Assembly: GCA_017465745.1 (NCBI GenBank)
Contig: JAFTVM010000040.1
Span: forward strand, 1 to 61,561
DNA length: 61,561 nucleotides
DNA from: Oscillospiraceae bacterium
Lineage (GTDB): Bacteria > Bacillota > Clostridia > Oscillospirales > Oscillospiraceae
Direction of reading: 5' to 3'
Shown here: piece after piece, positions 1 to 7,725 of the stretch
How positions within the stretch are numbered: the stretch's first letter is position 1
How the letters are laid out: the number at the start of each line of letters is the position of its first letter
Translations under genes and position numbers: made by a program
The notes under the pieces: generated by a model
What the model was told of the DNA's origin: nothing
Databases searched by the model: none
What the model saw: the letters and a program-made list of their open reading frames with translations, nothing else

Positions 1-153
1 ATGGTACACCAATGTAGGGGACGGGTTCCCCGTCCCGTGAACCTTCCGATTACGAATTCGCCGATACAAATGTCAATTCGCCAGGTTTTACCGCCGGGAC
101 GGGCGACCCGTCCCCTACAATTGAAAACGTTAAGTGTACGATAAACTACAATT
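1..153. repeat. palindromic inverted-repeat element, copy A (left end cut by window)
   Basis: Matches the full-length copy at 7132-7312 almost base for base: the GGGGACGGG / CCCGTCCCC inner arms, the CGATTACGAATTCGCC middle and the right terminal repeat at 140-153. The right terminus has one change from the consensus (GATAAACTACAATT). The left terminal repeat lies outside the window. It looks like a non-autonomous MITE-like element or intergenic palindromic repeat; no reading frame is present. Confidence 0.85.
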
Positions 154-302
154 CATCTTCCTCCCATTCTACACGTTCCATTTCATATCATCAAGGAAAA
201 TTTCGCCAGTTTCCCCATGTCGGCCCTGATTTCTCGACATTTTCAGCGGCTAAAGAAAATCGGGGCGGCGAATATTAAGAGGGCAAGCAAAGGAGGTCAG
301 CT
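154..302. other. spoIVB upstream region
   Basis: About 150 bases between the repeat copy and spoIVB. The only clear signal is the ribosome binding site AAAGGAGG at 289-296 just before the ATG. A forespore (sigma-F or sigma-G) promoter would be expected here from the known control of spoIVB, but I cannot point to a convincing match. Confidence 0.4.
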
Positions 303-1271
303 ATGTTGAAACGAATCGCCAATCGTTTGTTTATTTCATTCGCTTTTTTCGTGGTCTGTGCGGTACCCGTCTGTGCTGCCCAGACACTGGTGCCCGTGGG
401 GGAGGTCATCGGACTGGAACTGCGGGGGGACGCCGTCACCGTATCCGCCTTTGACCAGGCCCTGCCTGCCGGGAAGGATGCGGGACTGCGGATCGGGGAT
501 GAGATCCTGGCCATCGACGGCTACACCATCGATTCTGCCGCCGATATCCGCCATGCCCTGAACCGGGCCGACGGGGATGTGGATGTGGTGGTCAGCCGGG
601 ACGGCCGGGAGACCGCGCTGCGGGTGGAGCCGGATGTAACCCCCGACGGCCCCCGGCTGGGGGTCTATCTGCGCCAGGGGGTGACGGGCATCGGCACCGT
701 GACCTTTTATGATCCCGCCACCGGAGCCTTCGGCACCCTGGGCCACGGGGTCAACGATCCAAAGGGCAATCTGCTGGCCATGACGGCGGGCAATGTGTAT
801 CCCGCCGGAGTCGCCGCCATCGACCGGGGACAGGCGGGGCGGCCGGGGCAGCTGCGGGGGAGCCTTGCCAATGACCGGCTGCTGGGTACCATTTCGAAGA
901 ACACGGAGCAGGGGGTTTTCGGGCAGCTTCACGGCATTTTCGGCGGCGAGGCCATTCCGGTGGGTACGTCTGACTGCGTCACCGCCGGAGCCGCCACCAT
1001 CCGTTCCACGGTGGACGGCAGCGGTCCCCGGGATTATTCTGTGGAGATCCTGAAGATCTATCCCGAAACCCGCGCCGACGGCCGGAACCTGCTGCTGCGG
1101 GTGACGGATCCGCAGCTGCTGCAAGCCACCGGCGGTATCGTACAGGGGATGAGCGGTTCGCCGATTATCCAGAACGGCAAGCTGATAGGGGCGGTGACCC
1201 ATGTGCTGGTGAATGAGCCGACGACGGGGTATGGGATCTTTATCGAAAATATGCTGGACGCGGCGTCATAA
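303..1271 (+). CDS. spoIVB: SpoIVB, stage IV sporulation serine peptidase (S55 family)
   Basis: A 322-residue protein with an N-terminal membrane/signal segment (about residues 8-25), a PDZ domain (about 35-108; GLRIGDEILAIDG is typical) and an S55 peptidase domain. The motif TLGHGV carries the likely catalytic His148 and QGMSGSPI the likely nucleophile Ser284. In the known pathway SpoIVB is secreted from the forespore and cleaves SpoIVFA to trigger pro-sigma-K processing in the mother cell. It is shorter than the roughly 425-residue Bacillus protein, mainly before the PDZ domain. The ATG is supported by AAAGGAGG six bases upstream. It stands alone and ends in a strong terminator at 1274-1304. 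This is good evidence for a spore former. Confidence 0.95.
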   Translation: MLKRIANRLFISFAFFVVCAVPVCAAQTLVPVGEVIGLELRGDAVTVSAFDQALPAGKDAGLRIGDEILAIDGYTIDSAADIRHALNRADGDVDVVVSRDGRETALRVEPDVTPDGPRLGVYLRQGVTGIGTVTFYDPATGAFGTLGHGVNDPKGNLLAMTAGNVYPAGVAAIDRGQAGRPGQLRGSLANDRLLGTISKNTEQGVFGQLHGIFGGEAIPVGTSDCVTAGAATIRSTVDGSGPRDYSVEILKIYPETRADGRNLLLRVTDPQLLQATGGIVQGMSGSPIIQNGKLIGAVTHVLVNEPTTGYGIFIENMLDAAS

Positions 1272-1273
1272 GG

Positions 1274-1304
1274 GGACAGAGGCATTTGCCTCTGTCCGAT
1301 TTTT
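1274..1304 (+). terminator. rho-independent terminator of spoIVB
   Basis: Perfect stem GGACAGAGGCA (1274-1284) with TGCCTCTGTCC (1287-1297), followed by GATTTTT. Confidence 0.9.
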
Positions 1305-1340
1305 ATGCTATCATATAGAAAATGGAAGGAGGAACGGGAT

Positions 1341-1583
1341 GTGATCAGTAAGGCAATCAACAGAATCCGCCGGATGGAGGGGATTTTCGACGCCCTCCGG
1401 GCAGATACTTCCCGCTCCGATCTGATGCGGGAACTGACCGAATATTACGAGGGCGGTCAGTGGCTCCGGGACTACGAGCTGGATGAACAGGGGCTGCTGC
1501 CCCCGGATCTCAGGCGGGGCGTTCTTTCCCAGGACGCGGTATTTGATTTTCTGAATGATACGGAGGAACCATCATGCAGGTGA
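1341..1583 (+). CDS. DUF4298 family protein
   Basis: An 80-residue acidic protein. The spacing of RIRRMEGIFD near the N-terminus, a YY-x-GG-x-W-x-x-D-x-E-x-DE block in the middle and GLLPPDLRRGVLSQD toward the end fits the DUF4298 family, whose function is unknown. I choose the GTG at 1341 because AAGGAGG (1326-1332) stands 8 bases upstream. The in-frame ATG at 1305 lies inside the terminator T-tract and a TATGCTAT promoter-like box and has no ribosome binding site. It overlaps the next gene by 10 bases, so it is probably translationally coupled in a small operon with the MazG-like and RidA genes. Confidence 0.75.
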   Translation: MISKAINRIRRMEGIFDALRADTSRSDLMRELTEYYEGGQWLRDYELDEQGLLPPDLRRGVLSQDAVFDFLNDTEEPSCR

Positions 1584-1909
1584 CCATCAAGAATCTGGAG
1601 GACTACCTCTGCCATCAATACGGCGGCCGGGCACCGGAACAGAGCCTGTTCATGAAGCTCGTCGAAGAAATGGGCGAAGTGGCGGAGGTCCTCAACAAGC
1701 GGGCCGGCCGGAAAGCCGGGGACGGCGCAGACCTGGACGCGGAACTGGGCAGGGAACTGGCCGACATGATCCACTACACCGTGGCCATCGCTGCGGTGAA
1801 CGGTCTGGACCTGAATGAGATCATCCTGGAAAAGGACCGCCGGGCATCCGTCAAATACCATCACGATATCAACCTGGAAACTTTTATCAAGGAGGCAAAT
1901 CATGGATAA
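1574..1909 (+). CDS. MazG-like nucleotide pyrophosphohydrolase
   Basis: A 111-residue all-alpha NTP pyrophosphatase of the MazG/dUTPase-like group. The metal-binding helices are visible as KLVEEMGEVAEVLN (the E-x-x-E pattern, about residues 28-41) and a second helix ELGRELADMIHYTVAIA (the E-x-x-x-D pattern). Such proteins hydrolyse (d)NTPs to monophosphates and pyrophosphate as house cleaning; the exact substrate cannot be read from sequence. GGAGG lies seven bases before the ATG. The gene overlaps the DUF4298 gene before it and the RidA gene after it, which indicates one transcript. Confidence 0.85.
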   Translation: MQVTIKNLEDYLCHQYGGRAPEQSLFMKLVEEMGEVAEVLNKRAGRKAGDGADLDAELGRELADMIHYTVAIAAVNGLDLNEIILEKDRRASVKYHHDINLETFIKEANHG

Positions 1910-2285
1910 CCAGCACATCATTTTCATCGAGGAAGAAGACCAGCCCTACAGCGACATCGTGGTCACCGAGGGCAGGTATCTGTTTCTGTCCGGCCTGGTC
2001 AGCGAGGAACTGTCCACCCGGGACGAGGCCTACGGCACCATCGAATTCGAGACGAACCGGATCCTGGACAACCTGAAGGTGATCCTGGAGCGCCACGGAT
2101 CTGACATGGATCACGTGGTGAGGGTGGATGTCCTGCTGTCCAAGTGGGAATATAAGGACGCCATGAACGCCGAATATGTCAGGCATTTCAAGCGCGCCAA
2201 GCTTCCTGCCCGGATCTGCTTCGGCGACGTGGCCATTGCAGGGCAGTGCAAGGTGGAGATGGCCGTCATCGCCACAAAGAAATAA
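1902..2285 (+). CDS. RidA family (YjgF/YER057c/UK114) protein
   Basis: A 127-residue member of the RidA superfamily. The N-terminal LFLSGLVSEE segment, the central LERHGSDMDHVVRVDVLL helix-strand and the C-terminal LPARICFGDVAIAG block follow the family pattern. Canonical RidA hydrolyses reactive enamine/imine intermediates and keeps the conserved arginine; here an arginine sits in LPARICF, so deaminase activity is possible but not proven. The start at 1902 is set by AAGGAGG ending five bases before it. The ATG lies inside the last codons of the MazG-like gene (8-base overlap), typical of coupling. Confidence 0.85.
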   Translation: MDNQHIIFIEEEDQPYSDIVVTEGRYLFLSGLVSEELSTRDEAYGTIEFETNRILDNLKVILERHGSDMDHVVRVDVLLSKWEYKDAMNAEYVRHFKRAKLPARICFGDVAIAGQCKVEMAVIATKK

Positions 2286-2325
2286 ATCTGCCGCCATGGG
2301 GCATCCTGTAAACGGAGGTGATCCC

Positions 2326-2508
2326 ATGGATCTTACAAAAGTGCCCGCAGGCTTTGCGCTGGCGCTGGCGCAGAGCGAACTGGCGATGGGCGTCTATGCC
2401 GATCTGGACGGGAAGCAGAAACAGATGGTGCTGGATAAGGCCCGCCGCGCCCGCACCAGAACGGAAATGCAGCAGATCGTGGACACGCTGGAAAACAGTC
2501 CCATGTAA
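2326..2508 (+). CDS. small conserved-type protein, unknown function
   Basis: Sixty residues beginning MDLTKVPAGFALALAQSELA. It is predicted to be fully helical, with no signal peptide or metal motif. The C-terminal KARRARTRTEMQQIVDTL segment resembles small Clostridia proteins of unknown function. GGAGGTG lies six bases before the ATG at 2326. It follows the RidA gene by 40 bases and probably shares its transcript. I do not recognise a named family. Confidence 0.65.
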   Translation: MDLTKVPAGFALALAQSELAMGVYADLDGKQKQMVLDKARRARTRTEMQQIVDTLENSPM

Positions 2509-2589
2509 CGGGGACGGCTTCGGCTGTCTCCGTTTTTCTTGCATTTTTTCTCCGCTGTGGTATGATGGTGCAAAAGGAGGGACCGCCCC

Positions 2590-3639
2590 ATGAAAAAAGG
2601 ATCCTTCGCCGACAAGATGGCGAAAAAAGCATTTGAAAAGGAAGACGTCAAAAGAAGCTGGGAGACCCATATCAAAGCCTTCGGCCCGATTCTGGAGCCT
2701 GCGTTTGAAAATAATCTCCAGGCCCGCATCCATCTGACTGCCGCCCTGAACATGATCTCCAATCGAAATCTGGCGGGCGCGCTGATGAAGCTGAAGGCGC
2801 TGCAGAAAAGTGTGGTCACCGAGGCGGACAAGGCTGCCCTGCTTTTCTGCTTCGGCCTCTACGCCGAGATGGCCGGCAGCCAGGAGCAGATGCTGGCATA
2901 CTACTCCATGGCCAATCAGTGCGGCCACAAATTCTATCTGCCCTACCTGAAGGTGGCAAAATTCTATCTGAACGGCCGCATGTGCCGGGAAGCCGAAGAG
3001 AATTTCCGCAAAGCCATCGACTGCTTCGAAGCCAAGCCCCTCAGCGACGGCGACAAGCTGATCCTGGGCTCTGCCTATGCCAATCTGGCATCCTGCCTGA
3101 CCACCCAGCACCGCTATGACGAAGCGAAAACCGCTCTGGAAAACTCCCGTACCTTCTGCCCCGACGCTTCCGGACGGGCAGCGGTGGAAGCTGTACTCTT
3201 CGCCCTGGACGGGGATGAAGCCAGGGTCACCGCATGTCTGGAAGCCCTGAAGCCCAAGGGCGAGCAGGTGGTGGCTGCCGTGAAGAAGACCATTGACGGC
3301 ATCCTCAGCCGCACCGATCCCATGTTCTTCGAAGTCCCCGTGGAAAGCAACCGGCTCACCGATTTCTGGGAGTGGTTCGCCGGCTATGAAGCGGAGATGA
3401 AGAAGTTCCTGGATAAAGAAAAGTACGACGACGGCCTGACCCCCGTGGCAAAGCAGCTGCTCACCACCTTCCCCTTCCTGGAGGAGATCCCCAATGTGGG
3501 CCTGGGTAAGAACGCCAAGGGCTATGTGGTGGAGCTGAAGGACTACTACGCCGTGGGTATCGCGGCGGCCTATGAAAAACTGATCGAAGTATGCCCGGAG
3601 GATATTCTGACCCGGTGGCAGTTTGTGATCGCGCATTGA
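2590..3639 (+). CDS. tetratricopeptide-repeat-type protein
   Basis: A 349-residue soluble protein without a signal peptide. Several 34-residue-like helical pairs are visible, for example AALLFCFGLYAEMAGSQEQM, YLKVAKFYLNGRMCREAEEN and LILGSAYANLASCLTTQHRY, with the usual small-aromatic-Ala spacing of TPR repeats (about residues 55-225). The last 110 residues (from about EVPVESNRLTDFWEWF) look like a separate domain I cannot name. AAAGGAGGG precedes the ATG. It is transcribed with or shortly after the upstream small gene. TPR proteins serve as protein-protein scaffolds, and the partner is unknown. Confidence 0.7.
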   Translation: MKKGSFADKMAKKAFEKEDVKRSWETHIKAFGPILEPAFENNLQARIHLTAALNMISNRNLAGALMKLKALQKSVVTEADKAALLFCFGLYAEMAGSQEQMLAYYSMANQCGHKFYLPYLKVAKFYLNGRMCREAEENFRKAIDCFEAKPLSDGDKLILGSAYANLASCLTTQHRYDEAKTALENSRTFCPDASGRAAVEAVLFALDGDEARVTACLEALKPKGEQVVAAVKKTIDGILSRTDPMFFEVPVESNRLTDFWEWFAGYEAEMKKFLDKEKYDDGLTPVAKQLLTTFPFLEEIPNVGLGKNAKGYVVELKDYYAVGIAAAYEKLIEVCPEDILTRWQFVIAH

Positions 3640-3644
3640 GCGGG

Positions 3645-3743
3645 AAATTGTAGTTTGTCGTACACTTAACGTTTTCAATTGTAGGGGACGGCGAACCCAT
3701 CCCCTACATTGGTGTACCATATCGGAACGACAAACTACAATTT
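3645..3743. repeat. palindromic inverted-repeat element, copy B (internally deleted, inverted)
   Basis: A 99-base copy in the opposite orientation to copies A and C. Terminal repeats AAATTGTAGTTTGTCGT-like (3645-3661) and their complement (3727-3743) are intact. About 80 bases of the middle, including the CGAATTCGCC segment, are missing. It sits just after the stop codon of the TPR gene. Confidence 0.85.
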
Positions 3744-3759
3744 GAAACACCTTTATGAA

Positions 3760-3789
3760 AGGCACGGCTTGGCCGTGTCTTTTTCTTTT
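3760..3789 (+). terminator. rho-independent terminator after the TPR gene
   Basis: Stem AGGCACGGC (3760-3768) and GCCGTGTCT (3772-3780, one G-T pair) followed by TTTTTCTTTT. It lies immediately before the his-cluster promoter. Confidence 0.85.
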
Positions 3790-3793
3790 GGGG

Positions 3794-3821
3794 TTGACAT
3801 ATGGGGATATCGTGCTATAAT
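3794..3821 (+). promoter_or_regulatory. vegetative promoter of the TrpR-family/his operon
   Basis: Perfect consensus boxes: TTGACA at 3794-3799 and TATAAT at 3816-3821, spaced 16 bases. A strong promoter like this usually needs a repressor, which fits the TrpR-family gene it drives. Confidence 0.85.
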
Positions 3822-3837
3822 TTACTACACCGCTACA

Positions 3838-3849
3838 TTAGCACACTAA
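3838..3849. promoter_or_regulatory. candidate operator TTAGCACACTAA
   Basis: An interrupted palindrome, TTAG-N4-CTAA, about 17 bases downstream of the -10 box and before the first gene. Its position fits a repressor site for the TrpR-family product. The match to a known motif is inference only. Confidence 0.35.
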
Positions 3850-3871
3850 AGCGATGAATTGAGGAATGACC

Positions 3872-4168
3872 ATGAAGAACTGGTATGACCATACGACCGA
3901 CGAACTGTGCCGGGCGCTGCTTTCGCTGCAGACCACCCAGGAATGCTACGCATTCCTGGAAGACCTGTGTACCATCAAGGAGATCCTGGGTATGTCCCAG
4001 CGGCTGGAGGTGGCCCGGATGCTCCATGCGGGAGCCAGCTACGCTGTCATTTCCAAAACCACCGGTGCCAGCACCGCCACCATCAGCCGGGTCAGCAAAT
4101 GCTGCGAATACGGCGAGGGGGGCTACCGCACTGTCATCGCCCGTCTCAATGAGGAGAATATAACATGA
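3872..4168 (+). CDS. TrpR-family (YerC/YecD type) regulator, probable histidine regulator
   Basis: A 98-residue all-helical protein with the TrpR-like helix-turn-helix: TIKEILGMSQRLEVARML followed by SYAVISKTTGASTATISRV (about residues 40-80). YerC/YecD proteins belong to the Trp repressor superfamily. A TrpR-family regulator called HisR is associated with histidine genes in Clostridia, and the direct coupling to hisZ here supports that role. I prefer the ATG at 3872 because GAGG at 3861-3864 is seven bases away; the ATG at 3866 would leave almost no spacing. The stop overlaps the start of hisZ by 4 bases. Confidence 0.8.
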   Translation: MKNWYDHTTDELCRALLSLQTTQECYAFLEDLCTIKEILGMSQRLEVARMLHAGASYAVISKTTGASTATISRVSKCCEYGEGGYRTVIARLNEENIT

Positions 4169-5244
4169 TCGATTCATCCATCCTGAAGCCCGAGGAACGG
4201 GCCGTCTTCGCCCTGCGGCAGCTCTACCGCCGCTATGGCTATCTGCCCTACAAAATGAGCAAATTCGAGGAATTCGAATACTATATCGCCAACAAGGATT
4301 TTCTGCTGTCCGACCGTTTCATCACCTTCAACGACATTGGCGGCCGGCTGCTGGCGCTGAAGCCCGATGTGACCCTGTCCATCGTCAAGAGCCGGGAAGC
4401 CGCGCCGGGCTGCAAGCAGAAGGTCTACTATAACGAAAATATCTACCGGGTCTCGGGCAGCACCCACCGCTTCACGGAGATCATGCAGACGGGCCTGGAA
4501 TGCATCGGCGACATCGATCTGTATGATATTTACGAGGCCGTGTCCCTGGCGGCACAGAGTCTGGGGCTGATCTCACAGGATTTCATCCTGCAGGTGTCCC
4601 ATCTGGGCATCCTGGCCGCTGCCCTGGATTCTCTGGATGCCGACGCGGAATTCCGCCAGGCCGCCATCGGCTTCATCGCCGGGAAAAATGCCCACGATCT
4701 GTCCCGGCTGTGCGAAGACGCCGGTGTGGATGCGGAAAAACTGACAGGCTTCATCGAGATCTGCGGCAGCCGTGCCGATGTGATCGCCAGGCTGGAAGCC
4801 ATGATTCCCTGCTCCGCGCTGGAAGAGCTGAAAGCCCTGTCCGCGCTGCTGGACGGCTCCCCCTATAGTGAGAAGATCATCTTCGATTTCTCCGTGGTGG
4901 GCAATCTGAATTACTACAACGGCGTCGTCATGGGCGGTTTTATCCAGGGCATTGACCAGCGGCTCCTGTCCGGCGGCCAGTACGATAAACTCATGGAGAA
5001 GCTGGGCCGCTCCGGCGGCGCCATCGGCTTCGCCCTGTATCTGGATCTGCTGGAGCAGCTTCCAGGCACCCGCCGGGGCTGCGATGTGGATGTGCTGCTT
5101 CTGTATGATGATCCCGCCGCCGTTCCCGCGGCTGTGGAAGCCCTCACCGCCGACGGCAAAACCGTCTCCGCCCAGAAGGCCGTTCCCGACCGGCTCCGCT
5201 ACCGGGAAGTGCTGGATCTGCGAAAGGAGGCCGCCAAATGCTGA
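4165..5244 (+). CDS. hisZ: ATP phosphoribosyltransferase regulatory subunit HisZ
   Basis: A 359-residue class II aminoacyl-tRNA-synthetase-like protein without the tRNA-binding domain. Motif-like segments are visible as DRFITFNDIGGRLLALKPDVT (motif 1-2 region, about residues 50-70), YYNENIYRVSG and, near the end, LLSGGQYDKLMEKLGRSGGAIGFAL in the histidyl-synthetase position. HisZ pairs with the short form of HisG to make the active, histidine-inhibited first enzyme of histidine synthesis. The gene overlaps both the regulator before it and hisG after it (7 bases), so the stoichiometry is probably coupled. Confidence 0.95.
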   Translation: MIDSSILKPEERAVFALRQLYRRYGYLPYKMSKFEEFEYYIANKDFLLSDRFITFNDIGGRLLALKPDVTLSIVKSREAAPGCKQKVYYNENIYRVSGSTHRFTEIMQTGLECIGDIDLYDIYEAVSLAAQSLGLISQDFILQVSHLGILAAALDSLDADAEFRQAAIGFIAGKNAHDLSRLCEDAGVDAEKLTGFIEICGSRADVIARLEAMIPCSALEELKALSALLDGSPYSEKIIFDFSVVGNLNYYNGVVMGGFIQGIDQRLLSGGQYDKLMEKLGRSGGAIGFALYLDLLEQLPGTRRGCDVDVLLLYDDPAAVPAAVEALTADGKTVSAQKAVPDRLRYREVLDLRKEAAKC

Positions 5245-5867
5245 ATGTTGCACTGCCCAAGGGCCGCCTGGGCGATAAGGTCTACGCCATGTTTGAAAAG
5301 GCGGGCTTCGAGTGTCCCGCCATCCGGGAGCCGGGCCGGAAGCTGATTTTCGAAAACGAAGAAAAGGGCGTCCGCTATTTTTGGGTCAAGCCCTCGGACG
5401 TGGCCATCTATGTGGAACGGGGCGCCGCCGACATCGGTGTGGCGGGCAAGGACATTCTGCTGGAATACCGCCCCGACGTCTATGAACTGCTGGACCTGGA
5501 ACTGGGCAAATGCCGCATGGCGGTGGCAGGCCCCCGGGATTTCCACGACGACGGTGCGCGCACCCTCCGGGTGGCCACCAAATTCGTCAACATCGCTTCT
5601 GAATACTACGCCGGTCTCGGCCGTGAAATTGATATCATCCAGTTAAACGGCTCCATCGAGATCGCCCCCATCCTGGGGCTGTCCGATGTGATCGTGGACA
5701 TTGTGGAGACCGGCTCCACCCTGAAGGAAAACGACCTGGCGGTGCTGGAGACCATCGTCCCCATCTCCGCCCGGCTCATCGCCAATAAATCTGCCTTCCA
5801 GTTCAAGGGAACGCAGATCAGACAAATCCAATCTTCCCTGAAAGCGCAGGTGGAAAAACGTGATTAA
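5238..5867 (+). CDS. hisG: ATP phosphoribosyltransferase catalytic subunit, short form
   Basis: A 209-residue short-form HisG, which lacks the C-terminal regulatory domain and therefore needs HisZ. Recognisable segments are LPKGRLGDKVYAMFEKAG at the N-terminus, the GAADIGVAGKDILLEY block and the PRPP-binding IVDIVETGSTLKENDL region (about residues 150-166). It joins ATP and PRPP to give phosphoribosyl-ATP. AAAGGAGG inside the end of hisZ provides the ribosome binding site. The stop overlaps the GTG start of hisD by 8 bases. Confidence 0.95.
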   Translation: MLNVALPKGRLGDKVYAMFEKAGFECPAIREPGRKLIFENEEKGVRYFWVKPSDVAIYVERGAADIGVAGKDILLEYRPDVYELLDLELGKCRMAVAGPRDFHDDGARTLRVATKFVNIASEYYAGLGREIDIIQLNGSIEIAPILGLSDVIVDIVETGSTLKENDLAVLETIVPISARLIANKSAFQFKGTQIRQIQSSLKAQVEKRD

Positions 5868-7128
5868 GATCATGAATTACGGTGAGGTTCCCAATGAAGA
5901 GATCTTTGCCCGGGACAATATCGCATCCAATGTGGAGGGCGTGGTCAGCGCCATCATCGCCGATGTCCGCGCCCGGGGCGACCAGGCGCTCCTGGACTAC
6001 ACTGCCCGGTTCGACAAGGCGGCACTGACTTCCCTGGAAGTATCCCAGGCAGAGATCGAGGATGCCTTCGCTGCCGTGGAGCCGGAATTCCTGGAGATCC
6101 TCCGCCAAGCTGCCGCCAACATCCGGCTCTTCCATGAAAAGCAGGTGCGGTCTTCTTTTATCATCAATCAAAACGGCGTCACCATGGGTCAGAAGGTCAT
6201 CCCCATCCAGCGTGTCGGCCTTTATGTTCCCGGCGGCACCGCTGCCTATCTCTCCACGGTGCTGATGGATTCCATCCCCGCCAAGATCGCGGGCTGTCCC
6301 ACCATCGTGATGACCACGCCCCCCGGCGCGGACGGCAGGATCAATCCAGCGATCCTTGCTGCTGCCAGGATCGCGGGCGTCGACCGGATCTTCAAGGTGG
6401 GCGGCGCCCAGGCTGTGGCTGCCCTGGCCTACGGCACCGAAAGCATCCCCCGGGTGGACAAAATCGTGGGACCCGGCAACGCTTACGTGGCCGAAGCCAA
6501 GAAGCAGGTCTTCGGCCAGGCGGCCATCGACATGATCGCAGGCCCCAGCGAGATCCTGGTGGTGGCCGATGCGACAGCCAACCCCAGGTTTGTTGCTGCC
6601 GACCTGCTGAGCCAGGCAGAGCACGATAAAATGGCCAGCGCCGTGCTGGTGACGGACTCGGCAGAATTCGCCGCCGCCGTCAGCGCCGAACTGGAAAACC
6701 AGATCCCCCAGTTGCCCCGGGCCGAAATTGCCCGCCACTCCATCGACCACAACGGCAAGATCATCGTGGCGGATACGCTCATGAAGGCCATCGACATCGC
6801 CAACGAGATCGCGCCGGAGCATCTGGAGCTGTGCGTGGACAATCCCTTTGACTACCTGGACAAGATCCTTCACGCAGGATCCATCTTTATGGGCAAGTAC
6901 TGTCCCGAAGCCCTGGGGGACTATTTCGCAGGCCCCAACCACACCCTGCCCACCTCCGGCACCGCCCGGTTCTCCTCGCCGCTGAGTGTGGACGATTTCG
7001 TGAAGAAATCCCAGTTCACCTATTTCACCGCCACCGCTCTGGAAACGGTGGCGGACAAAGTGGCAGCCTTTGCCGAAAAAGAGGGCCTCACCGCCCACGC
7101 CAGAAGCGCCACTATCCGCTTTGAATGA
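5860..7128 (+). CDS. hisD: histidinol dehydrogenase
   Basis: A 422-residue enzyme that oxidises L-histidinol to L-histidine using two NAD+ and a zinc ion. The family signature is clear at about residues 205-232 (VGPGNAYVAEAKKQVFG, then IDMIAGPSEILVVAD). The C-terminal part carries AEHDKMASA and EIAPEHLELC, which hold zinc and catalytic histidines. I use GTG at 5860, with AGGTGG 6 bases upstream; ATG at 5872 is an alternative that would remove four residues. The remaining his genes are not next to it: hisD is followed by a repeat element and then thioredoxin. Confidence 0.95.
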   Translation: MIKIMNYGEVPNEEIFARDNIASNVEGVVSAIIADVRARGDQALLDYTARFDKAALTSLEVSQAEIEDAFAAVEPEFLEILRQAAANIRLFHEKQVRSSFIINQNGVTMGQKVIPIQRVGLYVPGGTAAYLSTVLMDSIPAKIAGCPTIVMTTPPGADGRINPAILAAARIAGVDRIFKVGGAQAVAALAYGTESIPRVDKIVGPGNAYVAEAKKQVFGQAAIDMIAGPSEILVVADATANPRFVAADLLSQAEHDKMASAVLVTDSAEFAAAVSAELENQIPQLPRAEIARHSIDHNGKIIVADTLMKAIDIANEIAPEHLELCVDNPFDYLDKILHAGSIFMGKYCPEALGDYFAGPNHTLPTSGTARFSSPLSVDDFVKKSQFTYFTATALETVADKVAAFAEKEGLTAHARSATIRFE

Positions 7129-7131
7129 AGT

Positions 7132-7312
7132 GTAAATTGTAGTTTGTCGTTCCGATATGGTACACCAATGTAGGGGACGGGTTCCCCGTCCCGTGAACCT
7201 TCCGATTACGAATTCGCCGATACAAATGTCAATTCGCCAGGTTTTACCGCCGGGACGGGTGACCCGTCCCCTACAATTGAAAACGTTAAGTGTATGACAA
7301 ACTACAATTTAC
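7132..7312. repeat. palindromic inverted-repeat element, copy C (full length)
   Basis: A complete 181-base copy with perfect 17-base terminal inverted repeats: GTAAATTGTAGTTTGTC at 7132-7148 and its complement at 7296-7312. Inside are two further hairpins built on GGGGACGGG / CCCGTCCCC. No coding capacity is present. Its right end abuts the -35 box of the thioredoxin promoter. Confidence 0.9.
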
Positions 7313-7315
7313 ACA

Positions 7316-7344
7316 TTGCATCCCGCCGCATTATGGGTTATACT
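7316..7344 (+). promoter_or_regulatory. thioredoxin promoter
   Basis: TTGCAT (7316-7321), a 17-base spacer and TATACT (7339-7344). The -35 box begins four bases past the terminal repeat of element copy C. Confidence 0.75.
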
Positions 7345-7378
7345 GGACTTACAGATTATATGCAAAGGAAGTGTTTTT

Positions 7379-7687
7379 ATGTCCGTTGTGAACATTACGA
7401 AGGAAAATTACCAGTCCGTGGTATCCGCCAATCAGACCGTGCTGCTGGATTTCTGGGCCGTGTGGTGCGGCCCCTGCAAGATGATCGCTCCCATTGTCGC
7501 CGAGATCGCTGAAGAGCGCCATGATGTGGTGGTGGGCAAGGTGGATGTGGACAGCGAAATGGAGCTTGCCATGCAGTTCGGCATCTCCAGCATCCCCACC
7601 CTGGTGGTCATCCGAAACGGCGTCCCCGCCGTCAAGAGCGTGGGCTACCGCCCCAAGGCAGATATTGAGAAGCTGCTGGATGCATAA
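7379..7687 (+). CDS. trxA: thioredoxin
   Basis: A 102-residue single-domain thioredoxin with the active site W29-C30-G31-P32-C33 followed by K, and the conserved cis-proline region SIPTLVVIRNG (about residues 72-82). It reduces protein disulfides in the cytoplasm using electrons from thioredoxin reductase, which is not in this window. AAAGGAAG lies about 8 bases before the ATG at 7379. Upstream in-frame codons overlap the promoter and are not used. Monocistronic, with its own promoter and terminator. Confidence 0.95.
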   Translation: MSVVNITKENYQSVVSANQTVLLDFWAVWCGPCKMIAPIVAEIAEERHDVVVGKVDVDSEMELAMQFGISSIPTLVVIRNGVPAVKSVGYRPKADIEKLLDA

Positions 7688-7693
7688 AATAGG

Positions 7694-7720
7694 AAAAGCG
7701 CCCCGGCGGGGCGCTTTTTT
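7694..7720. terminator. bidirectional terminator between trxA and the DtxR-type gene
   Basis: AAAAGCGCCCC (7694-7704) pairs with GGGGCGC (7708-7714) and a T-run. The A-run on the other side makes it work for the converging minus-strand gene as well. Confidence 0.9.
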
Positions 7721-7725
7721 ACGGT

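Noticed and set aside
1305-1340. Upstream ATG start for the DUF4298 gene
   Set aside because: It lies in the spoIVB terminator tail and a -10-like box; the GTG at 1341 has the ribosome binding site.
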